A DNA stretch of 14,806 bases from Gracilaria caudata. Lineage: Eukaryota; Rhodophyta; Florideophyceae; Gracilariales; Gracilariaceae. The notes beneath the pieces are model-generated. The model was not told where the DNA came from. It saw only the letters and a list, made by a program, of their open reading frames with translations, and did no database searches. Both the position numbers and the translations under genes were made by a program. Of the stretch, positions 8,414 to 14,806 are shown in pieces. Positions within the stretch are counted from its first letter, which is position 1. Every line of letters starts with the position of its first letter. Location of the stretch: NCBI GenBank assembly GCA_030374735.1, contig JASCIV010000666.1:1-14806 (forward strand), given 5' to 3'.

Positions 8414-9295
8414 ATGCGTCCGTCATCCATGAACGCCAACCGTGCCAGCCGTGACATTCTCCCCGGCATTGGAATCTCCACAACGCTCGCATCTTTCCAA
8501 CTAGGTCCATCAATGGCGATCGTCATGGATTCCTCTTCTACCCCCGCCACCCCTTCCTCGCACACCCCCCCTTCATCGGCGCCTTGCCCTGGTGCCTCGG
8601 TCACCCATCCCGGACAAAAGCCCGGGGTAACACTGCGACCTCGCCGATCGTTTTCGTCGCACCCACGTCAGCTTCGTCAGCACCAAACAACAATGGCACA
8701 ACCCCAGCACGTTGCGATGCGGCGCTCACCAACGCCCCTGGCGCCGCCGCGCCGAGGTTGGAAGAGATGCGCGCTGTGGATGTGTGACAGCACCGAAAGC
8801 GCACCCACTCTCACTGCGTCACCGCCGTCAACCAAACGGCGACGATTTTACCGCTCTGTTCGCGACCGCACTGTCGCGCGAATTCTATCCCCATCGGAGC
8901 AGCGCCAATGGAAAAGACAGCGCTTCTTGCGCCTGACCCGCGCCATGGATAGAGGAATGGGTATGGTTTTCGGGCCCACTGAATGCGATCATCGCGCGGC
9001 GGTTCTGGAAGCCAATCGAAAGGAAGCAGCTCGCTTTCTTCCCTCACCTGGCACGCAGCGCGCTATTTGGCAGGTGCAGACACTCGCGCAACACCTGCGC
9101 GCGCGCAAGTACCATGTATGGAAGGCATGTGCTTCTGGGATGCGGTCACCGGCAGATATGTTTGCCGTGTTTGACTTTGTCAGCCTTACAGAACACTGGA
9201 GTTTGTCCTCACATTCAAGGCCCTCGTTACACGGCGTCGTCATACTCTGGATAATTCGAACAAACCCGTGCAAGCGAGAAGGCTCGCACCCGTAA
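8414..9295 (+). CDS. Unrecognised Pro-rich and basic protein, paralog 2
   Basis: This 293-residue protein begins MRPSSMN, at the ATG that matches its paralog. The frame upstream opens only with GTG at 8270. The N-terminal ~110 residues are Ser/Pro/Thr-rich and ~25 longer than in the paralog. Then come PRRGWKRCALWMCDS (113-127), KRRR (141-144), RSVRDRTVARILSPSE (147-162), WKRQRFLRLTRAMD (166-179) and EANRKEAARFL (199-209), all conserved. The shared part stops near residue 233. The last 60 residues have no counterpart, and a GCAAGT (9105-9110) aligns with the GTAAGT of the other copy. The true 3' end or splicing is therefore uncertain. The basic core suggests nuclear localisation or nucleic-acid binding. 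I recognise no named family. Confidence 0.8.
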   Translation: MRPSSMNANRASRDILPGIGISTTLASFQLGPSMAIVMDSSSTPATPSSHTPPSSAPCPGASVTHPGQKPGVTLRPRRSFSSHPRQLRQHQTTMAQPQHVAMRRSPTPLAPPRRGWKRCALWMCDSTESAPTLTASPPSTKRRRFYRSVRDRTVARILSPSEQRQWKRQRFLRLTRAMDRGMGMVFGPTECDHRAAVLEANRKEAARFLPSPGTQRAIWQVQTLAQHLRARKYHVWKACASGMRSPADMFAVFDFVSLTEHWSLSSHSRPSLHGVVILWIIRTNPCKREGSHP

Positions 9296-9604
9296 TGAGA
9301 GATCCTCTGGATCTATTGTTTGATCCATTTCGACAGGACGTGAGAATCCATCTACATCTGGGCCCTGTTCTACCCTTATTGCTTCAAACCACCCTAAGTA
9401 AATTGCTTCGTGCCGTAGCTCCGAACTTGTATCGGTTCCATCACAGTTATTTTCCAACTCTTTTTGATGTTGCACTTCGAATTAAAGCAAACCCATGCGT
9501 TACGGTACCAAGAATACCCGCCCGCGTGCTCAATTCGGCGCCTTTCGTCCTCTGTGGGTCGATTCGATGTGATTGCCAGGGGCGGATTGAAGAATACAAA
9601 TACG
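9296..9604. other. Intergenic stretch, nothing recognised
   Basis: There is no gene, RNA or repeat with support. Open frames here are short and lack paralogs. Confidence 0.45.
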
Positions 9605-9840
9605 AACATTTGGAGTGATGGGCGTGTTTGTGAGGAATTATAGGAAGTCGGAGGCGCGTCTCAAGAAGCTCAGCCGCGAGTGGAGAGGAACAGAAGTAAC
9701 ACCACCGTGCGGGTGGTTCTGAGCAACATGACACGATGTCAACGCGGTGACGTCAGCGTGGAATACTGATTGGCGCATGCGCAGATATAGAAAACGCTGG
9801 AAACGAGTTGTCTGTATTCCTTCAACTCGCACGCGTGCTG
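9605..9840 (+). promoter_or_regulatory. Promoter module, copy 3, without its gene
   Basis: It shares GTGTTTGTGAGGAAT (near 9626) with copy 1. With both copies it shares TGACGTCA (9748-9755), ACTGATTGGCGCA (ATTGG at 9769-9773), a TATA-like GATATAGAAAA and AGTTGTCTGTATTCC (from 9806). The CRE-CCAAT spacing is 21 bp instead of 33, and about 6 bp (within GCGCATGCGC) is added after the CCAAT box. No basic-protein gene follows. The next CDS is on the opposite strand. Confidence 0.6.
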
Positions 9841-9911
9841 CGCGAATGCCCGATTTTCAAAACACGAGATTTTGTCGACGGCGACTGCGCTGTTGCGGCC
9901 GAAGAGTGAAC

Positions 9912-9931
9912 GAGTGATTGGCCATCGTTAA
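9912..9931 (+). repeat. 20-bp direct repeat, copy a
   Basis: GAGTGATTGGCCATCGTTAA occurs here and again at 10025-10044 without a mismatch, 113 bp apart. It carries an inverted CCAAT box (ATTGG). TTTTAAA follows within about 5-10 bp, and TTTAAA follows the other copy at similar distance. Confidence 0.8.
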
Positions 9932-10024
9932 CAAGTTTTAAATCGCCGTAACTTATCGTACGATCCCTAGCCCCTCGAAAGCCCCATCCCTGCCAGAACG
10001 CGACAGCGTCGTACCCGAGATACT

Positions 10025-10044
10025 GAGTGATTGGCCATCGTTAA
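10025..10044 (+). repeat. 20-bp direct repeat, copy b
   Basis: This is the second exact copy of the element at 9912-9931. It is followed by TTTAAAAAGG. Two CCAAT-plus-AT-rich cassettes in the same direction could be a duplicated core promoter, or simply a local duplication. Confidence 0.8.
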
Positions 10045-10684
10045 TGCCTTTAAAAAGGTTACTTGCTCTTTCTCGAGCTGACACATAATTAAGCGCTCCG
10101 CGATGGGTTCCAAGTAGGCTCGGGAGTAAAAGTGCCGAGAGTAAGGCAGATGGACTAGCAAAAACGGTTCAACTCGTTCAAAAGTAAACTGCCGCCATCT
10201 TTCATCGCTTAGAATTGAAAAAGAGGAAGGTAGTCATGAGTGCTGTCAGCATCTTCATAGACGATAGCTTAAGGAACGCTTCGCGCAGAGTCTAAGAGAA
10301 AGGTATTTCGGCTCATCTCGACGTAAGTCCTACTACAGTATCTGAGAATGGCACAAAACTTCAGGAAGTAATCCCTGTGACCGAGCTCGGAGGCAAAGGA
10401 GAGCCGAAGGCAAATCTCACAAACAGGCATGAATTAAAATACAAGAGGTTTACTCATTGTTATATATTTTTCTTTCTTGAGCTTTCGCGGTTGTGCTCGT
10501 ACCGAAGGCGGGCATGCGCTCAGAGAAACCTACTAACAAACAACGTGCGTTCGAAGTCTCGTTGCCACGTGCCCTCTTCACCCCCGGCACTCGCACAGTT
10601 CCGCTAACGATCATGCTGTCGGGGAAATGTACTTTCAAATACGTTGATTTCGAAATCCCCTCCAGCTTGCAACCGTCTTGTGCC

Positions 10685-11416
10685 TCATGCGAGCGAAATG
10701 TTGGCCCCAAGCTCGCCAATATACGCGCGCCCGCTCTCCACAAGCTGAGCGGCTTCTGCATCACTGCCCAATTCTACCTGAGCCACTCTGTTGTTTTCGT
10801 CTAGTGATATTTCCAGCACATCTGCGCCCTCGCCCTCGGTCTCGCAGAAGTCCATAACCCACGTTTGGGAGAATAAGGAGGGCGGCAGATTAGTGATCAC
10901 CACCGTGTTGGAGCGGTGGTTCTCGCTCTGCTGGCTGGGTATTGCCGCAGCCGGTTCACACCGCGAAGTAGTCGTGTTGTTAACGACTGCATGTGGAGTT
11001 GGCTGTCCGTGCTGCTCAGACCGCAGTGTCGACGTGCTCATTGCACCGACGACGCTGCTTGGAACATGTGGATGAGGATCAAACCTCAGCTTCGGTAGCA
11101 CGCTGCGATACGATTTGGCCTTGCGCAATTTTGCCACTCCACCACGAACTCCTGGTGTGGGTTTGCTTCTCGAACATTTTCGCTTCGGCTCAGGGCCGGG
11201 TTTCCTACCCTTGATGAGGAAAGTGGCCAGCTTGCATCGCCTTGGAAGCACGTGCTTTCCGTGTCCAATATCCGAGCGGCAAAGCCACTCCTTCACCGCT
11301 ATCGGCCTGTATCCGAGCCGTAACGCCAAAACACAAATTAGAGTGAATGGCAACAGCGGGTTCGACATAAAAAGATCACCGGCTGTGTCCGCAAACAAAC
11401 ACTTCACGAACTCCAT
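10685..11416 (-). CDS. Single-module, basic-linker, RRM-like protein
   Basis: This 243-residue protein starts at the first ATG after an in-frame stop (TGA at 11447-11449), in good context (A at -3, G at +4). Residues 4-48 form one copy of the module found twice in the gene at 2284. D14, M17, P20, F24, A31, GY35-36 and WL44-45 sit at identical spacing. Residues 65-111 are a basic linker (TFLIKGR, KPTPGVRGG, RSVLPKLR) that aligns without gaps to the gene at 14249. Residues 112-168 are Ser/Thr/Gln-rich. Residues 170-243 are RRM-like, with VVITNLPPS as RNP2 but NRVAQVEL in place of RNP1, lacking aromatics. Codon differences from the gene at 14249 are mostly synonymous in the RNP2 region, which confirms coding. 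RNA binding is plausible but unproven. Confidence 0.88.
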   Translation of the reverse strand: MEFVKCLFADTAGDLFMSNPLLPFTLICVLALRLGYRPIAVKEWLCRSDIGHGKHVLPRRCKLATFLIKGRKPGPEPKRKCSRSKPTPGVRGGVAKLRKAKSYRSVLPKLRFDPHPHVPSSVVGAMSTSTLRSEQHGQPTPHAVVNNTTTSRCEPAAAIPSQQSENHRSNTVVITNLPPSLFSQTWVMDFCETEGEGADVLEISLDENNRVAQVELGSDAEAAQLVESGRAYIGELGANISLA

Positions 11417-11923
11417 GATCTCAGATATATCAAAAGGAATAGAGCTTCAAGTGTTTAAACGCTGCAATGATTTCCAGAAGATGGCAGGCGGCAGAGAAGG
11501 AAAGAACAAGTTGCAAGCGTTGGCCTGCATAAAGAACCGGGGCTGCGTTCACCCGCTCTCCCCAGTACCGCGCCCAGGCTGACAAGCGCCGTGAACCTCC
11601 TCTCCCAACTCCCTCATTTTGAGCTCCCTTCGAATTATGCATCATGGAATGGGTATCCACTGTGTGAGAGCGACACAAATATTTTCAATTCTCTGGGTTG
11701 TTCGTCGTGCAGCAGATGTAAGATCTCGAAAACCCTACCGCACAAGCTCCGTGAGGTCGCAAGGAGAGCGATCGTTTGCTATGGTCTCCTCATTTCACTT
11801 GGTTCGTGTTGACTACCACGAATGGTTGTAGTAGTTCTACGCTGAAGCATGGCGGGAGAGGCATTGCAAAGGCAGCGCTTGGGCACGAAAATTGACTGAA
11901 ATCCCGGCGACGACAGCGCGCTG
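11417..11923. other. Upstream region of the minus-strand RRM gene
   Basis: No gene is supported. Directly upstream of the ATG on the minus strand lies GATATATC (about 11 bp away), too close to the ATG for an ordinary TATA box. No CCAAT or CRE element was found in the minus orientation. Short frames here have no recognisable content. Confidence 0.4.
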
Positions 11924-11986
11924 AACACTGAGTGGCGCAGGTGTAAGAAAGCACTACACCTGTGGCTCGTGTGTGGCACGCGTGCG
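11924..11986 (+). promoter_or_regulatory. Decayed promoter-module relic (copy 4)
   Basis: ACTGAGTGGCGCA (12 of 13 bases as in the intact modules) is followed by an A-rich GTAAGAAA. CGTGTGTGGCACGCGTGCG (11968-11986) matches the distal element of copy 1 at 17 of 19 positions. No CRE is seen. Between the two parts lies an 8-bp inverted repeat, CAGGTGTA and TACACCTG (11938-11945 and 11955-11962), with a 9-nt loop. No gene follows in this orientation. Confidence 0.4.
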
Positions 11987-12678
11987 CCCACCTTGCCCTC
12001 GGTTGTTGTAGTCGATACTCCGGTGCCGTTACTTGATGGCTTGGCAGTGAGTTAAGCTTCTATTCGTTCTTATTGACCGTAGTGCGTGAGCTTGCTGTGG
12101 CTTCAGTTCGGACCACGGCATGCGTGATCATCATCATGATGTGACGTAATCCTTACTGAGTTCTAAACTTCTAAGAGGTAAGTCTACCAAATGTTCCCCT
12201 ATCATTCCAGAAATATCCATTCATACAGACAAGGAGTACAATGGAGAATGTTTGGAGTAGCTTTTCAGAGAGATTTGGCTCCTTTTCGAGAGACTATGAG
12301 GCTGTATTGCGGCGCAATGGGCGAGTGGACGCTTGACGGGACGCATCGACATAGCTGTCGTGGTCAGAGGTTTCATGAAGCGACTGCAGGTTGCAGTGTC
12401 CGGCGTAGCCCATACGTATGACGTGAGGTGCTGTTGACAGAGGTTTTCCCTTGAGCGAATTAGCCAACGACATGTCCTTGAAATGTGATCGTGAATGCGT
12501 AGTGTGCGTTTCACTTGCGGCCATGAGCGGGTTGTGATGAAGGATCGGATGCGGTTGTGAATCATGATGTTAGGAAGGGCGTGGCTCCGGAGGTACGCGT
12601 GTCCAAAGTCGAGACTCCGCTGCCTTGTGCGGGCAAGGTTGGTTCATTGTGTACAAAACGGCCGTTGCTTTCAGCGCG
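11987..12678. other. Intergenic stretch with a CRE-like site
   Basis: CCACGGCATG (12113-12122), also found just before the CRE of copy 1, is followed by the palindrome CATCATGATG (12132-12141) and TGACGTAA (12142-12149). This may be a further relic of the promoter module without its CCAAT part. Open frames from 12191 to 12565 on both strands are short and lack recognisable content. Confidence 0.3.
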
Positions 12679-13053
12679 ATGATCGTCCCCTCTTTGGGGT
12701 ACCGGAATGGCTTTTCGATTGCCTTTGAAACATACTCGCGAGCACTGCCCCGGGGCACAAGTTTGTTGTTACCGGGTGACAAAAGCACGATGTCGAAAAG
12801 CTGGAGCGCAGCGTGCAAGACGGTGGAGCTCCAAGGCTATAAAGGCATCAAGAGCTGTGAGTTGACGCTGCGAGATGTAGTCGAGCATCAGCAGCTCCGA
12901 GCGGGGCTCTTCTTCTTCTTAGTTCTCATTTGCACCATTGTAATGGTGGCAATTTTTACGGCTGATGAATGCCTTCTGCTTCGCGGAGGAAGCGGGCGAT
13001 GTGATGTTACACTCACGGCACTCCGGAGGGGAGGAAATTGTCGAGTGTGTTGA
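12679..13053 (+). CDS. Weak ORF with one hydrophobic segment
   Basis: This is a 124-codon frame from the ATG at 12679. Upstream the frame opens only with TTG at 12625. Residues 77-94 (LFFFLVLICTIVMVAIFT) would make a transmembrane helix. The part before it (MSKSWSAACKTVELQGYKG) has protein-like composition. No family is recognised, there is no paralog here, and the Cys-rich end is unremarkable. It may be a single-pass membrane protein or a chance frame. Confidence 0.25.
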   Translation: MIVPSLGYRNGFSIAFETYSRALPRGTSLLLPGDKSTMSKSWSAACKTVELQGYKGIKSCELTLRDVVEHQQLRAGLFFFLVLICTIVMVAIFTADECLLLRGGSGRCDVTLTALRRGGNCRVC

Positions 13054-13064
13054 TGAAGAATGTT

Positions 13065-13339
13065 CGAGATATGAATCTCGATGTCGGATTGTTTGGGACC
13101 CTGGGGGCTGGCAATGGCAGAGTGAGAGTTGATTGCATTACGAATATCTCTCATGATGTGCACTGTAGTCATCTAGAGAGAGATGAGCTATTTAGTACGA
13201 TATCTGATGTATGCCAAGACGCAAATGCGTCTTGATAGAGCTCCTGCGAGATATCTGGCTCAGCGGGGAGATAGCGGTTTAGCAGGTTTACGCTATCTCG
13301 AACAAGACTTAAGTAGAGAGCTAGTTGTCGTTGAACGAC
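13065..13339 (+). other. Hairpin-rich segment
   Basis: Several perfect inverted repeats lie within 275 bp. They are CGAGAT/ATCTCG (13065-13080, 4-nt loop), CAAGACGCA/TGCGTCTTG (13215-13234, 2-nt loop), GAGATAGCG/CGCTATCTC (13268-13299, 14-nt loop) and GTCGTT/AACGAC (13327-13339, 1-nt loop). The words GATATCT and GAGAT recur between them. There is no tRNA-like T-loop or anticodon pattern. It may be a structured RNA or a site cluster. Confidence 0.35.
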
Positions 13340-13760
13340 TTCACAGTCTGGAATAATCGAATAAAACTACACTACTGCTACATCAAGCATTTCTGTGCTT
13401 CTGCACGCTCCCGTCCGCGACGCAGCCCCACGGGGGCGGTTAGTCCCGTTTGCACATGCAGCCCTGCCGAGGGCCGCCACTGTGCTTCCCACCGTTGTCA
13501 AGTCGAACAGCGCCACCGGGCGCCGGGACACTTGGCTTCGCGGGTTTGGTACTCTAACTCCACACGGAGCCAGAGCGCCTCAAGTCGACAGACTTCGACA
13601 GCAATGGGCAAAGGCGGCGCGGGAATAAGGAGATACCAATTTCGCCGTGCCTGAGCTCACTGTCCCTTTGCGCGCACAAGCACCAACCCTGCTCACATTT
13701 CGTACCGAGAAGCATGGTATGCGGCACACGGCTTCCACGCTATTCAATTTTCCATGTGTT
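13340..13760. other. Intergenic stretch with GC-rich patch
   Basis: Bases 13395-13630 are distinctly GC-rich compared with their flanks. They hold an open frame of ~77 codons beginning with GTG rather than ATG. The Arg/Ala-rich translation could be a fragment of an old coding sequence. I cannot match it to any gene in the window. Confidence 0.3.
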
Positions 13761-13892
13761 CAACGGCTCATTGACGATCAGGTTACAACGCTCGCTTTCT
13801 CACTGTCAATATCGCCACAACCGCAGCTCGCGATTGGTTTTGAACGAGTTGTCACTGTGATCTGCAAATCGCGCGTGTGTGGCACGTGTGCG
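13761..13892 (+). promoter_or_regulatory. Decayed promoter-module relic (copy 5)
   Basis: CAACGGC with a broken CRE (TGACGATCA) near 13770 is followed by CGATTGG (ATTGG at 13833-13837) and GAACGAGTTGTC (13842-13853). CGTGTGTGGCACGTGTGCG (13874-13892) comes last. The order matches copies 1 and 3, and the last element differs from copy 1 at 2 of 19 positions. Elements are spaced more widely than in intact copies. No plus-strand gene follows. Confidence 0.45.
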
Positions 13893-14248
13893 TTTGTCTC
13901 CAAAACGGCCGCTGTCACCCCCAAGGTACTGTACTGTACGTAGTGTAGCTCATGGCGGCTGTTTCGCAGCTACGAAGTCTGCAATGCCGGCGGCGTCCCC
14001 GAGTGTTCGGAGCGGAGTGTGCGTCTTCGTTTGACGCAATCTCTAACGATATCTGAATTTCTCAATGAGAGGTCTATAAACGTTTCCCTACGACACCGCC
14101 TGTATAGATCTTTGCAGTAAAATAAGGAACACCAAACAACACAGAAACTGTATTTACAGGAGCAACTACCCTTGAAGTTAAACACGAGAGCAAGGTACAA
14201 AGCTACTTAGCGTTCCTCTTCTGTTTTGAAACCACTTAAAGCAGCAAA
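13893..14248. other. Intergenic stretch, probably 3' region of the edge gene
   Basis: No gene is supported. Short frames only. Reading on the minus strand, this is where the 3' UTR of the gene ending at 14249 should lie. No canonical AATAAA was seen near the stop. Confidence 0.4.
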
Positions 14249-14806
14249 TTATCCAAGCATGATCCTAGCGCCGTTCTCTTGCAGATAGGCACGAGTGCTT
14301 TCCACCAGCCGCGTTGCTTGTTCCTCCGTGGCCATTTTAATCTCAGCCACATTCTCTTCATCCTCGCTGCGTTTGTTCTGTTGCGAGATGTTTATCACCT
14401 CGCCGCCTTCGCTCTCACAGAAGCGAATGAGCCACATTCGAGAGAACATGGATGGCGGAAGGTTCCTTATGACAACCTTGTTCGATCGCACATTCTGTGA
14501 CCTTCCCTGTGCGCGTTGTTGTGGTTCTGGTGCTGGTTGCGCACGCTGCTGTTCGGGGTGTTGACGAACGCCACCAACGCCTGCAGCAGCAGCATTCTGC
14601 ACGGAGCGAGCGGAAGACCCGCTGACAGACCCGCCCATGCTGTGAAAGAAGTCTTCACAACGAAGACGAGGAACGATGCTGCGAAAGGGCTTTGCTTGTG
14701 TCCTTTTTTTGATTCCACCCCGAGCACCAGGTGTAGGTTTGTTCCTGGTGCTCTGTTTCCTTCGTGGCGGTGCATTCCTTCTGCCTTTGGCTAGGAAGGT
14801 TACCAA
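14249..14806 (-). CDS. Basic-linker, RRM-like protein, 5' end beyond the window
   Basis: The frame is open to the window edge. The first codon there is TTG (Leu), matching the Leu of the paralog's KLATFLIKGR, so the gene continues outside and its N-terminal module, if present, is not visible. The visible 185 residues begin LVTFLAKGRR. The basic linker (KPTPGARGG, RSIVPRLR) aligns gap-free over 47 residues with the gene at 10685-11416. A Gln/Ala/Ser-rich segment follows (about 60-107). Residues 108-185 are an RRM-like domain with VVIRNLPPS as RNP2, an acidic insertion (KRSEDEEN) and VAEIKMA at the RNP1 position. It ends AYLQENGARIMLG, close to the paralog's end. It is probably nuclear and RNA-binding, inferred from fold and basic linker. 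Confidence 0.88.
   Translation of the reverse strand: MVTFLAKGRRNAPPRRKQSTRNKPTPGARGGIKKRTQAKPFRSIVPRLRCEDFFHSMGGSVSGSSARSVQNAAAAGVGGVRQHPEQQRAQPAPEPQQRAQGRSQNVRSNKVVIRNLPPSMFSRMWLIRFCESEGGEVINISQQNKRSEDEENVAEIKMATEEQATRLVESTRAYLQENGARIMLG

Larger units (their letters stand above)
7779..9115 (+). repeat. Tandem segmental duplication, unit 2
   Basis: This is the counterpart of the unit at about 5294-6600, in direct orientation. Similarity covers the promoter module, the GC-rich leader and codons 1 to about 233 of the gene, then fades. Substitutions in the coding part are mainly synonymous, while the leader has many small length differences. The duplication is therefore not very recent. Confidence 0.8.
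9841..10684. other. Non-coding stretch downstream of the solo module
   Basis: It contains two identical 20-bp direct repeats (listed separately) and a TATATAT run near 10461. There is no trace of the basic-protein coding sequence. A plus-strand frame with ATG at 10514 runs to 10804 and overlaps the 3' end of the opposite-strand gene. It has no domain. The A/T-rich segment near 10460 may serve the 3' end of that minus-strand gene. Confidence 0.4.

Noticed and set aside
8058..8513. Minus-strand 151-codon Gly/Arg-rich frame
   Set aside because: It is the shadow of the GC-rich leader repeats and the N-terminus of paralog 2.
5294..9840. Module copies as terminal repeats of a mobile element
   Set aside because: The copies are direct, lie 5' of genes of one family and carry known promoter sites. 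No transposase, integrase or target-site duplication was seen.
10514..10804. Plus-strand ORF after a TATATAT run
   Set aside because: About 40 percent of it is the antisense of a well-supported RRM coding region. The rest has no support. The A/T-rich run may belong to the 3' end of the minus-strand gene.
13268..13299. tRNA gene suggested by paired arms
   Set aside because: There is no GTTCRA T-loop, no acceptor stem pairing at the right distance and no anticodon arm.

Overview
The window looks like nuclear DNA from a eukaryote. Coding regions are sparse and lie on both strands, separated by long non-coding stretches. There are no operons or Shine-Dalgarno sites. Upstream regions carry CCAAT-box, CRE-like (TGACGTCA) and TATA-like elements. 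The predicted proteins are of eukaryotic type: divergent RRM folds and Pro/Ser/Arg-rich low-complexity segments. All five credible genes are open without introns, which suggests an intron-poor protist or alga. A red alga would fit, but this is a guess that the sequence does not prove.

Layout. Bases 1-2283 are mostly non-coding. They hold a 30-bp-period ATTGC repeat (39-188), a 40-bp tandem duplication (993-1072) and a doubtful ORF with a possible short intron (1276-1608). Gene 1 (2284-3024, +) has two copies of an unrecognised ~45-residue module, then an Arg/Ser/Pro linker and a divergent RRM. About 2.1 kb without a convincing gene follows. Bases 5294-9295 contain two tandem copies of a ~2.4-kb unit. 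Each copy has a CRE/CCAAT/TATA-like promoter module, a ~0.5-kb leader, and a gene for an unrecognised Pro-rich and basic protein (5949-6668 and 8414-9295). A third promoter module at 9605-9840 has no such gene after it. Gene C (10685-11416, -) and the edge-truncated gene D (14249-14806, -) are relatives of gene 1. They share a basic linker and a C-terminal RRM-like domain, and gene C carries one copy of the N-terminal module. The 2.8 kb between genes C and D holds decayed promoter-module relics, a hairpin-rich segment and a weak transmembrane ORF.

Two lineage-specific-looking gene families therefore interleave here. One is a module-plus-RRM family with three members in 12.5 kb. The other is a tandemly duplicated basic-protein family whose promoter module has outlived or outnumbered its genes. 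The first family is probably RNA-binding or adaptor-like, by fold only. The second is probably nuclear, by basic composition only. Nothing in the sequence ties the two families to one pathway.
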